DNA of 64,000 nt from Butyrivibrio sp. (GTDB lineage Bacteria; Bacillota; Clostridia; Lachnospirales; Lachnospiraceae): the NCBI GenBank assembly GCA_017535785.1, contig JAFXTN010000025.1, forward strand, positions 62,001 to 126,000, read 5' to 3'. Position 1 is the stretch's first letter, and every line of letters begins with the position of its first letter. Shown one piece after another: positions 24,713 through 33,807 of the stretch. The position numbers and the translations under genes are program-made. Below the pieces are notes generated by a model that was given only the letters and a program-made list of their open reading frames with translations, ran no database searches and was not told the DNA's origin.

Positions 24713-24813
24713 AAAAAAGCCTCCTTGATGTGTGAATATGATTTGAAACTATATCACTCACCAAGGAGGAATACAATATATTATTACCTTACAATTTTGT
24801 AATGGTGCGGTTT

Positions 24814-26565
24814 TCACATAATATCTTCGACGATCTGCTCAGGTGTGATCCTGTTCATCTTAAGCACTTCGCTTGAAGAAATGCCGTCATAGAATCTCTT
24901 TTCGAAGCCGTAGTTAAGGACCTTAACGTCCTTGCCTCCAAGATATGAAGCGATCTTCTGGCCAAAGCCGCCCTCAAGGATTCCGTCCTCCAAGGTAACG
25001 ATGGTCTTATGATCCTTGATAAGGTCATCCAAAAGAGCTTTATCAAGCCCTGAAGCATATCTGGGATTAACAAGAGTCGCTTTTTTACCTGTCTTCTCTT
25101 CAATAAGCTTAGCTGTCTCGCAGCCGATATTGAAGAAATCTCCGAGAGCAAGAACCGCAACGTCAGAGCCCTTCTCGCATACCTGATACTTGTTGATATC
25201 GCTGTAATCCGAAGCAACCTCATACTTAGCAGCGTTTACGCCGTCGCAAGGAACCGCGATGATAGTGGGATGGTCGTTCTGCTCAATGCTATAGTCAAGC
25301 ATAGCCATAAACTCCTCGCGATTTGAAGGTGAAAGGTACACGATCCCCGGAATGTTGGTAAAGATACCCATCGCTGAAATTCCGATATGTGTCGCATCTC
25401 CCATTCCAAATATTGATGTGGAGAAAAGAACTATCGTAACAGCGCTCTGATTGAGTCCAACATCCTGAGTCACCTGATCATACACTCTCTGTGCAAATGT
25501 CGCATTGGTGGTAAATATAGGCTTTCCACCGTTCTTGGCGATACCGGAACACATAGCAACCGCCTGCTCCTCAGCAATTCCTACATCGACGTAGTTCTTG
25601 CCCATCTTGCCTCTTAACTCAGGTGAAAGTCCTAGAGCACCGGGAACGGCTGCGGTAACGCATACAACTGAGCTGTCTTTTTTTACCTTATCAAGAATGT
25701 ATGATGCAAAAATATCCTGATAAGACTCTCCGTCGTAGTTAACCCTCTCACCTGTCTCTCTGTTGAAAGGAATCGCATAGTGCCACTCCTCTTTGTCCTT
25801 CTCAGCAGGTGCATAGCCTTTTCCCTTCTGGGTATGAACATGAACAACTGTCGGATGATCAATATCTTTTACCTCAGAAAAAGCCTTGATAAGGGCTTGT
25901 ATATCATTGCCCTCCTCTACATACATATAATCAAGTCCCATTGCTCTGAAAAGATTATTCTCACAAGTACCTCCGCTCTTTCTGAGCTCCTCGAGATTCT
26001 TGTAAAGACCGCCGTGATTCTCGGCAATGGACTGCTCGTTATCATTAACGATGATAATGAGATTGGAATCCATCTCACCTGCATAATCGATACCCTCAAG
26101 GGCCTCACCGCCACTGAGAGATCCGTCACCGATTATCGCTACTACGTTGCCTTTTTTGCCCGAAACATCTCTGCCCTTGGCTAGTCCTGTCGCAAGGCTG
26201 ACTGATGTTGAAGTATGGCCGATGTAGAACATGTCATGCTCTGACTCGTTTGGATGAGTAAATCCGCAAACATCGCCAAAATGTGCATCATCATAGTAAG
26301 CCGCCGCTCTGCCTGTAAGCATCTTGTGGGTATAAGTCTGGTGCGCAACGTCAAATACAAACTGATCCTTGGGTGAATCAAAAACATAGTGAAGCGCGAT
26401 CGTAAGCTCAACGGCTCCGAAGTTGGGTCCGAAGTGACCTCCTATCTTTGTTGTTCTGTTAAAAAGAGCTTCTCTTACTTCCGCTGCAAGCTCGATAAGT
26501 TCATCATTTGAAAGCTTTTTTACATCGGCAGGGCCCTGAATATTCTTAAGTAACTTGTATTCCAT
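24814..26565 (-). CDS. dxs: 1-deoxy-D-xylulose-5-phosphate synthase family (DXS-like)
   Basis: A 583-residue thiamine-diphosphate enzyme, shorter than typical DXS (~620). N-terminal GGHFGPNFGAVELTIALHYV, DVAHQTYTHKMLTGR, the ThDP motif GDGSLSGGEALEG...NDN, then a transketolase pyrimidine domain with GIAEEQAV and a C-terminal domain. DXS joins pyruvate and glyceraldehyde-3-phosphate in the isoprenoid/thiamine/PLP pathways. It is the third gene of an AraC-YczE-DXS operon, unusual for a housekeeping dxs, so this may be a conditional paralogue with a different acceptor. Confidence 0.78.
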   Translation of the reverse strand: MEYKLLKNIQGPADVKKLSNDELIELAAEVREALFNRTTKIGGHFGPNFGAVELTIALHYVFDSPKDQFVFDVAHQTYTHKMLTGRAAAYYDDAHFGDVCGFTHPNESEHDMFYIGHTSTSVSLATGLAKGRDVSGKKGNVVAIIGDGSLSGGEALEGIDYAGEMDSNLIIIVNDNEQSIAENHGGLYKNLEELRKSGGTCENNLFRAMGLDYMYVEEGNDIQALIKAFSEVKDIDHPTVVHVHTQKGKGYAPAEKDKEEWHYAIPFNRETGERVNYDGESYQDIFASYILDKVKKDSSVVCVTAAVPGALGLSPELRGKMGKNYVDVGIAEEQAVAMCSGIAKNGGKPIFTTNATFAQRVYDQVTQDVGLNQSAVTIVLFSTSIFGMGDATHIGISAMGIFTNIPGIVYLSPSNREEFMAMLDYSIEQNDHPTIIAVPCDGVNAAKYEVASDYSDINKYQVCEKGSDVAVLALGDFFNIGCETAKLIEEKTGKKATLVNPRYASGLDKALLDDLIKDHKTIVTLEDGILEGGFGQKIASYLGGKDVKVLNYGFEKRFYDGISSSEVLKMNRITPEQIVEDIM

Positions 26566-26597
26566 AGATCATCCTTTCTTACATGCTATGTCCGGGA

Positions 26598-27275
26598 TTA
26601 TTTCTTGCCTCTCTCAAGCATCGGTATTGCTATCTTCACATTAAAGAAATCAATGAGCGGTCCCATAAAGAAAGCGGTGATTATCGTTCCGACACCTGCT
26701 ATCGTAGGGATCTTGCCGATCGCATTACCTGCCATTACAAATAAAGCGCAACCGAGAGTTACACAAACAAGATCTGTGCAGATCCTGATGTACTTGAACT
26801 TTCCAAGCTTCCACTTATTGGCCATAACGATCGCAACTGCGTCATATGTAGAAACACCGAGGTCAGCAGTCATATAAAGTGCTGAACCAAAGCAGATGAT
26901 CACGATACCGATGATCAGGCAGATGATCCTGAATACCATTGACGGACTCGGAAATACCTTTTGAAGTGCTGCGTACGTAAATTGTGTGATATATCCCAAG
27001 AGAAACAGATTGATAAAGGTTGCGATACCGATGTTATGCCTGTCCGCAACCAAGCTGAATATCAAAAGAATCGCATTTACAATTACATACAAGGTACCGA
27101 ATTCGATCGGAATGATCGCATCAAGTCCGCTCATAAGAGACTGAAACGGATCGACTCCGAGCGCGGCCAGCTTAAAGATTCCGACACTTATCGCGCAGAT
27201 AATGACGCCTGCAAGAGACATGGCGATACGCCTTTTTCTCTCAGACAAAAACTTAATGATATCCGTATTAGACAT
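26598..27275 (-). CDS. YczE/YyaS/YitT-type membrane protein
   Basis: A 225-residue protein with about six transmembrane segments. ATG 27275 has GGAAGG; the longer frame to 27302 adds nine residues without a ribosome binding site. The motif ALGVDPFQSLMSGL and the later DLGVSTYDAVAIVMA are the inverted-repeat signature of the YczE/YitT group. Members may be transporters or regulators of amphiphile production; the substrate is unknown. It lies between the AraC and DXS genes in one operon. Confidence 0.85.
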   Translation of the reverse strand: MSNTDIIKFLSERKRRIAMSLAGVIICAISVGIFKLAALGVDPFQSLMSGLDAIIPIEFGTLYVIVNAILLIFSLVADRHNIGIATFINLFLLGYITQFTYAALQKVFPSPSMVFRIICLIIGIVIICFGSALYMTADLGVSTYDAVAIVMANKWKLGKFKYIRICTDLVCVTLGCALFVMAGNAIGKIPTIAGVGTIITAFFMGPLIDFFNVKIAIPMLERGKK

Positions 27276-27311
27276 TTCTTTTCCTTCCCTCATAAAAATC
27301 ATAAAGGCAGG

Positions 27312-28178
27312 TTAACTCTCCTTAATGTACAGATCCCTGTACTCTCCGGGAGCCATGCCCTTTTCATTGTGAAACACCCTGTTAAAGCTTGGGATACTCT
27401 GAAAGCCCGATAACATCGCAACCTCAGTGAGTGTCATTCCCTTGTTGGAAAGAAGCTCTATAGCCTTCTCCAGGCGGATCATGTTTAGCCACTTGTTGTA
27501 ATTCATTCCGGTAACTTCTTTGAACATTCTGGAAAAATAGTCCCTGCTGATGCCGACTCTTTTTGCCATAGTAGTTTGAGAAAGGTCGTCGGAAGTCAGA
27601 TTATTCTTGATATAATCAGTAACTCCTATCATCCTCTTCATGACGTCATCCGTATATCCGTTGTGTGCTCCCGGCTGGATCTCGGGAACAAACTCCTCTC
27701 TGTACTCATCAAGTGTCATCATAAACTCCATTAATAGCATGCAACACTTAAGCTCACGGTCGGGTCCGTCCGAAAAGAATATCTCTTTCATCTTATACGT
27801 GATCTCTTTTAGCTTGGCTGCCAGGAGCGGATGCGAATTGATGCAGATGACATGCAGATTTCTGTAAAAGTGCATGATTCTTTGAAGATCAAAGAGTGAA
27901 TTGACAAAAGCATTGCTAAACTGAATAACAAGCGCTTCCTCTCTGTCCGCGTCGATTATAGAGTGCATCTCCATCGGCCATACCAGCACAAAATCACCCT
28001 CTACAAGAGTGTACGTATCCTGATTGACCTTATACACATTGGTCTTGCCCGGTCCAACGAGAATGATCTCGCCGTAGGAATGCCAATGCATCTGGTAGCT
28101 GCGCTCCTTAAAGCCCGTAGACATATTAAAAGCGCTCACGTTATCAAAACCGTATGTTTCGTATTGACTGTAATCCAT
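27312..28178 (-). CDS. AraC-family regulator with cupin domain
   Basis: A 288-residue regulator. The N-terminal cupin (HWHSYGEIILVGPGK, then PMEMHSI) binds an effector; the C-terminal double helix-turn-helix is at ~185-285 (MAKRVGISRDYFSRMFKEVT, then LTEVAMLSGFQSIPSFNRVF). It is the first gene of the operon with YczE and DXS-like genes, preceded by a strong promoter, so it likely controls its own operon. Confidence 0.9.
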   Translation of the reverse strand: MDYSQYETYGFDNVSAFNMSTGFKERSYQMHWHSYGEIILVGPGKTNVYKVNQDTYTLVEGDFVLVWPMEMHSIIDADREEALVIQFSNAFVNSLFDLQRIMHFYRNLHVICINSHPLLAAKLKEITYKMKEIFFSDGPDRELKCCMLLMEFMMTLDEYREEFVPEIQPGAHNGYTDDVMKRMIGVTDYIKNNLTSDDLSQTTMAKRVGISRDYFSRMFKEVTGMNYNKWLNMIRLEKAIELLSNKGMTLTEVAMLSGFQSIPSFNRVFHNEKGMAPGEYRDLYIKES

Positions 28179-28217
28179 AATCCACCCTTTTACTTCTTAT
28201 ATTTTGACTTTCACACT

Positions 28218-28246
28218 ATCATATTTTGTCCTATTCATTTTATCAA
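28218..28246 (-). promoter_or_regulatory. Sigma-A promoter of the AraC-YczE-DXS operon
   Basis: Minus strand TTGATA (28241-28246), 17-bp spacer, TATGAT (28218-28223), about 40 bp before the AraC start. Confidence 0.7.
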
Positions 28247-28249
28247 ATA

Positions 28250-28423
28250 TCACTCTGCTATAGAATACTGCATAAACTCATACTTAAGCTTAGTTCCCAC
28301 TGCAATACTTTCGGGCAAAAGAGCTCTCGCAACAAGCTTAAGATCGTCTGAATCTATATCACATCTCTTAAGATTGGCATAATCTCCGTCAATACTGTCT
28401 ACTATGTAATACCAGGTTTCCAT
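28250..28423 (-). CDS. Small protein resembling DUF3006
   Basis: A 57-residue protein. ATG 28423 has AGGAG 8 nt upstream; the longer frame (to 28447) is unlikely. The sequence METWYYIVDSIDGDYANLKR with LLPESIAVGTKLKYE resembles the small DUF3006 beta-barrel proteins (IDRIEGDxAVLE ... LPEGAKEGDxL). Its stop lies next to the -35 of the AraC operon. Function unknown. Confidence 0.6.
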   Translation of the reverse strand: METWYYIVDSIDGDYANLKRCDIDSDDLKLVARALLPESIAVGTKLKYEFMQYSIAE

Positions 28424-28511
28424 AAGTGTTCTCCTTGTCTTTTGCAAAAATATATTTCGTATAAATATACTACCATAACTTAAGGGGCGGGGTTAATGAT
28501 TCATTTTCCTC

Positions 28512-28575
28512 TTGACAATTAATTAAACCAATGGTTTAATTACTACGATGCATCAATTGAACTGTTGGTTTAATT
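28512..28575 (+). promoter_or_regulatory. Promoter with two TetR-type operators
   Basis: TTGACA (28512-28517), 17-bp spacer, TTTAAT (28535-28540). A 21-bp palindrome AATTAAACC-AAT-GGTTTAATT (28521-28541) covers spacer and -10; a second, weaker copy AATTGAACT-GTT-GGTTTAATT (28555-28575) lies just downstream. The TetR gene two genes on is the obvious ligand. A GC-rich stretch at 28483-28495 lies upstream. Confidence 0.85.
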
Positions 28576-28604
28576 AAATAAATACTTTCAGGAGCTACCC
28601 TATT

Positions 28605-29684
28605 ATGAAAAAGAAAACACTGATAGTGCTTATCACAACTACAGTAGTGCTGGTTGCAGCGCTCACATCATTAATTGTCACAGGGAGGAAAACAAACGTG
28701 AATACTGATAAGAATATACAAGGACTTAACGAAGAACTGTCCGAGATTATGTACCTGGGCTCTCTTGCCCCGAGCTCTCACAACATACAATGTTGGCTTA
28801 TTGAATTGTACCCGGAAGAAGGAAAGGTTTCGATCGCCGTGGACCCTGAGCGGAAGCTCACTGTTGTCGACCCCAAAGAACGCGAACAATTCCTCTCACT
28901 CGGATGCTATATACGAACCCTCGAAGAAGCCTTTCTGGCTTACGGGTACAATGTTACTTACAGCTATGACGAATCAACGGATACCATGAATCTGTCATAC
29001 AAAAAGATCTCAGATAAGATCGATCCAAATACAATCGCAAGGATCAAGAAACGTCACACAGACAAAAGATCTTTTGACATAAGCGATTCTTCCAAAAACG
29101 AATACGTTTCAAAGCTTTGCAAAAACATCGGCTGCGAATACTACTCTTTTGACACCAAAGAATTTGCTATAATAAAAAAAGCAACGTCGGATGCTTATAT
29201 CAAACAGGCTTACGATGAGGAAACAGCGGAAGAGCTTTCAAATTGGCTTAGGCTCTCCAACAAAGAGACAAAAGATAAAAAAGACGGTCTGAGCGCTGAA
29301 CAGCTTGGTATCACAGGTATCAAAAAGGTCTTCTACTATCTTTTTACCAACCATGAAAACGCCAAGGGAAAGACATTCGCAGATCAGGGCATTGCCAATA
29401 CGGAAAATCAGCTAAACGGATGCATGGGCTTTATCATCGTATCTTCCGGCGATTCCAAAAAAGAGCTTGTGGAGTGCGGTATCAAGGCAACAGACATCTG
29501 GCTTGATCTTACGGAAAACAACATATCCGTTCATCCGATGAGCTATGCGATTGAGGAAGCCGAATACAAGAGGCAGCTTCCTTCAGAAAATCCGCAGATG
29601 CTCCTTCGCGTCGGATGTGTCAAGAAATACGGCGAAAACAACGCTGTCAGAAGGGATTTATCAGACTACATAAAGGTACATTAA
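28605..29684 (+). CDS. Membrane-anchored nitroreductase-family protein (Acg-like)
   Basis: A 359-residue protein. A hydrophobic N-terminus (~5-25) without a lipobox is an anchor or signal peptide, so the enzyme domain should lie outside the membrane. SLAPSSHNIQCWLIE (~50-65) matches the FMN-phosphate region of nitroreductases, and the two-halved length resembles the Acg/Rv2032 group. An outward-facing flavoprotein is unusual. It is repressed, presumably, by the TetR protein encoded 2 nt downstream through the two operators. Its inducer may be an antimicrobial or quinone-like compound. Confidence 0.75.
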   Translation: MKKKTLIVLITTTVVLVAALTSLIVTGRKTNVNTDKNIQGLNEELSEIMYLGSLAPSSHNIQCWLIELYPEEGKVSIAVDPERKLTVVDPKEREQFLSLGCYIRTLEEAFLAYGYNVTYSYDESTDTMNLSYKKISDKIDPNTIARIKKRHTDKRSFDISDSSKNEYVSKLCKNIGCEYYSFDTKEFAIIKKATSDAYIKQAYDEETAEELSNWLRLSNKETKDKKDGLSAEQLGITGIKKVFYYLFTNHENAKGKTFADQGIANTENQLNGCMGFIIVSSGDSKKELVECGIKATDIWLDLTENNISVHPMSYAIEEAEYKRQLPSENPQMLLRVGCVKKYGENNAVRRDLSDYIKVH

Positions 29685-29686
29685 AT

Positions 29687-30283
29687 ATGGGAAGACGAAT
29701 AAAAGAAGAACCTATAGTACACAGAGAAAGAATCGCAGCTGCGGCCGAAAAGCTTTTTAAAGAGCAAGACACCGTCAAGGTAACGGTCAGCGACATTGCC
29801 AAAGAAGCCGGCTACAGCAAGGCGACTCTATATACCTATTTTGAAAACAAGGACGAGATAGTCAGCTATCTCGCCCTTAAAAGCATGTCATTATTAAAAA
29901 GTGAGATCATCAAAAACACCGATCCTAAAAAGACTGACAAAGAAAATTTCCTCGGTATCTGCAAGGGTCTTTTGAAATATTATAAAAAATATCCCATGTA
30001 CTTTGACTTTGCACAAGACACCATCAACGTTGATTTTTCAGAAAACAAATTCTACAACACCGACCTCGATACGTATATTGTCGGCCAAGAGATCAGTGCC
30101 TATATAAAGGAACTGTTTAAACTCGGCGACGAAGCTTTCGTCACGACCTTCGCGATGTGGGGCTCACTTTGCGGTGTTATCAAACTTGCCGCCAACAAGG
30201 AAGCCTTCATCCAAAAGGAAACCGGAATGAACAACAAAGAATTCCTCGATGCCGTTTTCAATATCTTATACAAAGTCGTGTAA
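29687..30283 (+). CDS. TetR-family repressor
   Basis: A 198-residue protein. ATG 29687 lies 2 nt past the nitroreductase stop; the longer frame (to 29615) is overlap. The TetR helix-turn-helix is at ~25-50 (VTVSDIAKEAGYSKATLYTY, FENKDE). The C-terminal helical domain binds an unknown ligand. It should bind the palindromes at 28521 and 28555. Confidence 0.9.
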   Translation: MGRRIKEEPIVHRERIAAAAEKLFKEQDTVKVTVSDIAKEAGYSKATLYTYFENKDEIVSYLALKSMSLLKSEIIKNTDPKKTDKENFLGICKGLLKYYKKYPMYFDFAQDTINVDFSENKFYNTDLDTYIVGQEISAYIKELFKLGDEAFVTTFAMWGSLCGVIKLAANKEAFIQKETGMNNKEFLDAVFNILYKVV

Positions 30284-30285
30284 AA

Positions 30286-30320
30286 CCGTCCGGGCACCTC
30301 GGTCTCCCGTGGCCATTCCT
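30286..30320 (+). repeat. GC-rich intergenic repeat, copy E (diverged)
   Basis: CGTCCGGGCACCTCGGTCTC then CCGTGGCCATTCC, between the convergent TetR and nitrogenase-like genes. Only the 3' half fits the family well. Confidence 0.35.
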
Positions 30321-30328
30321 GCGCACGT

Positions 30329-31618
30329 TTAATTGTTGTCGTATATATCCTCGGTGAACGTCAGACTTCCTCTGTAACCAGCATAAGTACGGTTAAAGAT
30401 AAGTCTTTCGTTTACAGGGAAAGCTCCCAAGATAAACTGTATCTCTTTTTCCAAAGCAATCTCTCGTTCGTTACTGCTTCCGACAAGAAGCGTGATCTCA
30501 TTCTCTTCTTCTCGTATTGCCTTATTGATCTCGTACTGATCGGTAAGGAAAAGAACCTTCGGAGGCTTGGCGTACTCAAGATCCTGTATTTCTTTTACTA
30601 TCCTTTCCTTATCTTCCTGTCTGAAAATAGGCTCTGAAACAATAACAAGCACAGGTGTAAAGCTGTAGTCATTGGCAAGGTATCTTGTATATCCGACAGC
30701 GCTGTTTGCATCGGCTACAACCGCAAATCTCTTCCAGCTGACAACACCGATTGACTGTCCGAGGTAGTTGTATACATAATCCTCTTCTGCCTCTATCACA
30801 TCATCCACAAGCTTTTTATCAAGGTTTAGTGCTTCACTGACCTGTCTTATAAACTTGGTAGTATCGGTAGCTCCGACAAAAAGTCCGGGAATTCTGATAC
30901 TCGGAACACCGAATTTCTGTTCAAACTTCTTGGCGGGGCCGTTAAAGAGCCAAGGATTGACAATGATATTAAGCGCTGCACCGGAGCTCTTTTTAATATC
31001 TTCAATTCCCTGATGCTTGGTGAAAAATGTATTGACCTTAAGTCCAAGACCGGAAAGAATCCTGTCTATCTCTTCGAGCGTTCCGCTCCAGAAAGGATCG
31101 TGATAAGGCACGATTCCGAAGATATTTACAAGCTTATCGTCCTTAGGAACATCTTTTTCTATAACCTTATCTATAAATGTATTCCAGATAGTCTCATAAC
31201 CCAGATTGCTGTCTCCCGCAAAGCCGGGCGTTTCGATGGCATATACTTCGTGACCGTTTTCTCTGAATTCACTTGTGACGCTCTCAATATCGTCTCCGAT
31301 GATACCTGCGGTACATCCCGTGAGGACAAAAAACGCATCGGCGTCCATAATGTCTATCGCGCCCTGTATGGTCGTTCTAAGCTTATTTACTCCGCCGAAT
31401 ACAACCTCTTTTTCCAGCATGTTACTGGACGGGATTGAAACACCGTTTACAAAGCATGAGTGTTTGTGTCCCGACTGTCCCTGGTCTGCAGCTGTTGTCT
31501 GCATACAGCATCCGGGACCCGAATGATAAATTGGGCATACCCTTCCGATAGCTCCAAGTACTGAATTTATTCCGGCGAGAACGCATCCGCCCTTTGGATT
31601 TTCCATTATCTGTGACAT
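30329..31618 (-). CDS. Nitrogenase-like component 1, beta-type (NifK/oxidoreductase superfamily)
   Basis: A 429-residue protein of the nitrogenase component 1 superfamily. Conserved cysteines C12, C28, C37/C38 (SGPGCC) and C102 (TGCTAGIIGDD) match the positions of P-cluster-type ligands. FGGVNKLRTTIQGAID is also a family block. It is much shorter than NifK (~520). Its start codon overlaps the stop of the alpha-type gene at 31618, so the two products surely form a complex. A NifH-type reductase must come from elsewhere. The substrate is not known. Confidence 0.88.
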   Translation of the reverse strand: MSQIMENPKGGCVLAGINSVLGAIGRVCPIYHSGPGCCMQTTAADQGQSGHKHSCFVNGVSIPSSNMLEKEVVFGGVNKLRTTIQGAIDIMDADAFFVLTGCTAGIIGDDIESVTSEFRENGHEVYAIETPGFAGDSNLGYETIWNTFIDKVIEKDVPKDDKLVNIFGIVPYHDPFWSGTLEEIDRILSGLGLKVNTFFTKHQGIEDIKKSSGAALNIIVNPWLFNGPAKKFEQKFGVPSIRIPGLFVGATDTTKFIRQVSEALNLDKKLVDDVIEAEEDYVYNYLGQSIGVVSWKRFAVVADANSAVGYTRYLANDYSFTPVLVIVSEPIFRQEDKERIVKEIQDLEYAKPPKVLFLTDQYEINKAIREEENEITLLVGSSNEREIALEKEIQFILGAFPVNERLIFNRTYAGYRGSLTFTEDIYDNN

Positions 31619-33072
31619 TAGCCTTCTCCCCCTAAAATATATTTAAACGCATTTTCTTTGTACCATGAATCCTTGTAAGGGAGCTTAACGTGCTTGGCAA
31701 GCTTCTTGTTAAATCCGGGATTTTCAAGCTGATCGGCGATCTTGTTTCCAAGGAAAAGAAGTCCGTCATAGCCCATCGTAGGCCTCTTTCCGTCAAGTAC
31801 GTGAGTTGTCGGAATTCCAAGCTTGGCTGCCCACTCAGGAACACCGATAAATGCATCGGGCTTAAGCTTATTCAAAAGATTCACCTGCTCAAAAGGCTGC
31901 ATGTTGGCAATATCAACAACGAAATCCTTATGAATCCCGTTCAGGTATTCGATATCAACCTGCGCATCCGCGTCATATGTGGGTGTCTCAAGTCCGACAA
32001 GCTCCATTCCGAAATCATCGATAAGAGCTGCAGCGGCAAATGATCTTCCTGTTCCGCCGCAGATAAATACTCTTTTTCCCTGAAGCCTTTCTTTTAATTT
32101 GGCAACAAGAGGTTCGATTCTCTCATGCTCTGAAGCAATGATCTCTTCAACCTCTTTTTCTTTTCCTATTACTTTTGCAATTCCTCTGTACCACTTGTCG
32201 GTATTTCTTATACCGATGGGCATAACCGTGTGAGAATACGGTATCTCATAATCCTCCCACAAGGTCTTCATAAACTCATCGGCGAACACCTTACAAATTG
32301 AAGTGGAAGCTTCGGCTGCGGGAATCTTCTTTATCTTTTCAAGCGAACTGTAGAAAGGAATATAGTTAACCTTAGCACCCAAGAGAGTTATCATTCTCTC
32401 CATCTCTTTTTGATCGGCAAAAGAAACTGTAGTAGGCGCAAAGAGATTTATAAGTCCTTTCTCTTTTTCCACTTTTTCTTTTTTCAAGATATATTTGTTG
32501 ATAGAAATAAATGCCGCGTCAAATCCGGAAGCACAAATCTTGGATTTAAAGCCTTCGCAGTGAATGGGCACCATTATCGTGCCGGGATATTCCGCCTGAA
32601 GATCCTGCGCGATCGCATCGATATCATCGCCGATGATACCCGAAGCGCAAGAAGCATAAATAAACGCAAGCTTTGGATTGTATCTTTCAACAGCCTTTTG
32701 AACCGCATCGCGAAGCTTTTGTTCTCCGCCGAACACAACACTCTTTTGATCTATGTTGGTGACGATAAGCCTTGGATTCTTAACTGCTTTGATTCCTCTG
32801 TGTATCTGACCTACGCGGTACATATCAACAGCCATTATCGCGCATCCGACGCATCCCTGCGGTGAATGAGAAATAAACACGGAATCTTCCAAAGACATAA
32901 GCGCAGCCATGCTGTTGATCTGCTGGCACTGAAGGCCCTGCGCAAAGCTTCTGTCTGCTCTTTTAAGGCATCCTTTCTTATAATTCTCGGCAACCTCTTT
33001 TCCGGTTGATCCAAGATCATTGACTCTTCCCGGTATACTCTCACGTACACCTGAGTATTGAACGTTAGACAT
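31618..33072 (-). CDS. Nitrogenase-like component 1, alpha-type (NifD superfamily)
   Basis: A 484-residue protein. Cysteines C49, C74 (SPQGCVGC) and C142 (ASCASGIIGDDI) match NifD P-cluster ligands; C260 (EASTSICKVFADEF) is near the position of the FeMo-co Cys ligand. The GYDG block that in NifD follows the cofactor His reads PTMGYDG here (residues 431-437), so that His seems replaced. The active-site cofactor therefore probably differs from FeMo-co. It belongs to the nitrogenase-like enzymes (relatives include methylthio-alkane reductase, Cfb and Bch complexes) of unknown substrate. It is seventh in an operon with transporters. Confidence 0.88.
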   Translation of the reverse strand: MSNVQYSGVRESIPGRVNDLGSTGKEVAENYKKGCLKRADRSFAQGLQCQQINSMAALMSLEDSVFISHSPQGCVGCAIMAVDMYRVGQIHRGIKAVKNPRLIVTNIDQKSVVFGGEQKLRDAVQKAVERYNPKLAFIYASCASGIIGDDIDAIAQDLQAEYPGTIMVPIHCEGFKSKICASGFDAAFISINKYILKKEKVEKEKGLINLFAPTTVSFADQKEMERMITLLGAKVNYIPFYSSLEKIKKIPAAEASTSICKVFADEFMKTLWEDYEIPYSHTVMPIGIRNTDKWYRGIAKVIGKEKEVEEIIASEHERIEPLVAKLKERLQGKRVFICGGTGRSFAAAALIDDFGMELVGLETPTYDADAQVDIEYLNGIHKDFVVDIANMQPFEQVNLLNKLKPDAFIGVPEWAAKLGIPTTHVLDGKRPTMGYDGLLFLGNKIADQLENPGFNKKLAKHVKLPYKDSWYKENAFKYILGGEG

Positions 33073-33111
33073 CTCTCTACCTTTCCTTATGACATGTATT
33101 ACTTAAAAGCA

Positions 33112-33804
33112 TCATGCTCCAAGTTCCGTATAATCAAGCTTCAAATTTATATCCGCAAAATCAATTGCTTCACTCTCATGTGAACTGATAATGACTGTAC
33201 TTCCAAGGTCGCAGAATTTTCTAAGAAGCTTCAAAACGCTCCTGACATTGCCTCTGTCAAGATTGGCCGTAGGTTCATCCATTATGATAACCTTTGGCTT
33301 TGTGACAAGCGCTCTTGCTATCGCGGCTCTTTTGATCTCTCCGCCTGACATATTGCAAGGAAGCTCATCCTTTAGTGCCGTTAAACCAAGTTCATCCGTG
33401 ATGAGAGAAAAAAGTTCATCCCCGTCAAAAGACTCATCGTCAGGCACTTTGTTTATCAAACATGATATCTTCAGGTTTTCCGATAAAGTCAGATAAGAGA
33501 TCAAATCGCTTTCCTGAGTCACTATCCCAAGATGATTGTTTCTGAACGAAGAAAGCTCCTCATCCGAAAGCTTGGTGATATCTTTATTTCCGTAAAAGAC
33601 ACTTCCCGAGCTTGGTTTACTAAGTCCCGAAGCTATATTTAAAAGAGTACTTTTTCCCGCACCGCTGTCGCCGCTTATGACAACGAATTTTCCGTACGGA
33701 ATATCAAGAGATACATTATCAAGCACAACGTTGTCTCTTTTGCCTCTCTTATATTTCTTTTTAATGTTTTTTATACTGATATCCAAAGTATTATCTGCAG
33801 CCAT
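33112..33804 (-). CDS. ABC transporter ATPase, LolD/MacB type
   Basis: A 230-residue ATPase with Walker A GDSGAGKST (~45), Q-loop VTQESD, signature MSGGEIKRAAIARAL, Walker B KVIIMDEPTANLD and SSH switch. This subtype pairs with FtsX/MacB-type permeases; the partner gene ends 4 nt upstream. It does mechanical work on membrane or extracytoplasmic substrates rather than solute import. Here it may move a cofactor, lipoprotein or product of the nitrogenase-like system. Confidence 0.9.
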   Translation of the reverse strand: MAADNTLDISIKNIKKKYKRGKRDNVVLDNVSLDIPYGKFVVISGDSGAGKSTLLNIASGLSKPSSGSVFYGNKDITKLSDEELSSFRNNHLGIVTQESDLISYLTLSENLKISCLINKVPDDESFDGDELFSLITDELGLTALKDELPCNMSGGEIKRAAIARALVTKPKVIIMDEPTANLDRGNVRSVLKLLRKFCDLGSTVIISSHESEAIDFADINLKLDYTELGA

Positions 33805-33807
33805 TCT

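Noticed and set aside
30329-33072. Genuine nitrogen-fixing NifDK
   Set aside because: The proteins are too short, the FeMo-co His region is changed, and no nifH, nifB or nifEN genes are nearby.
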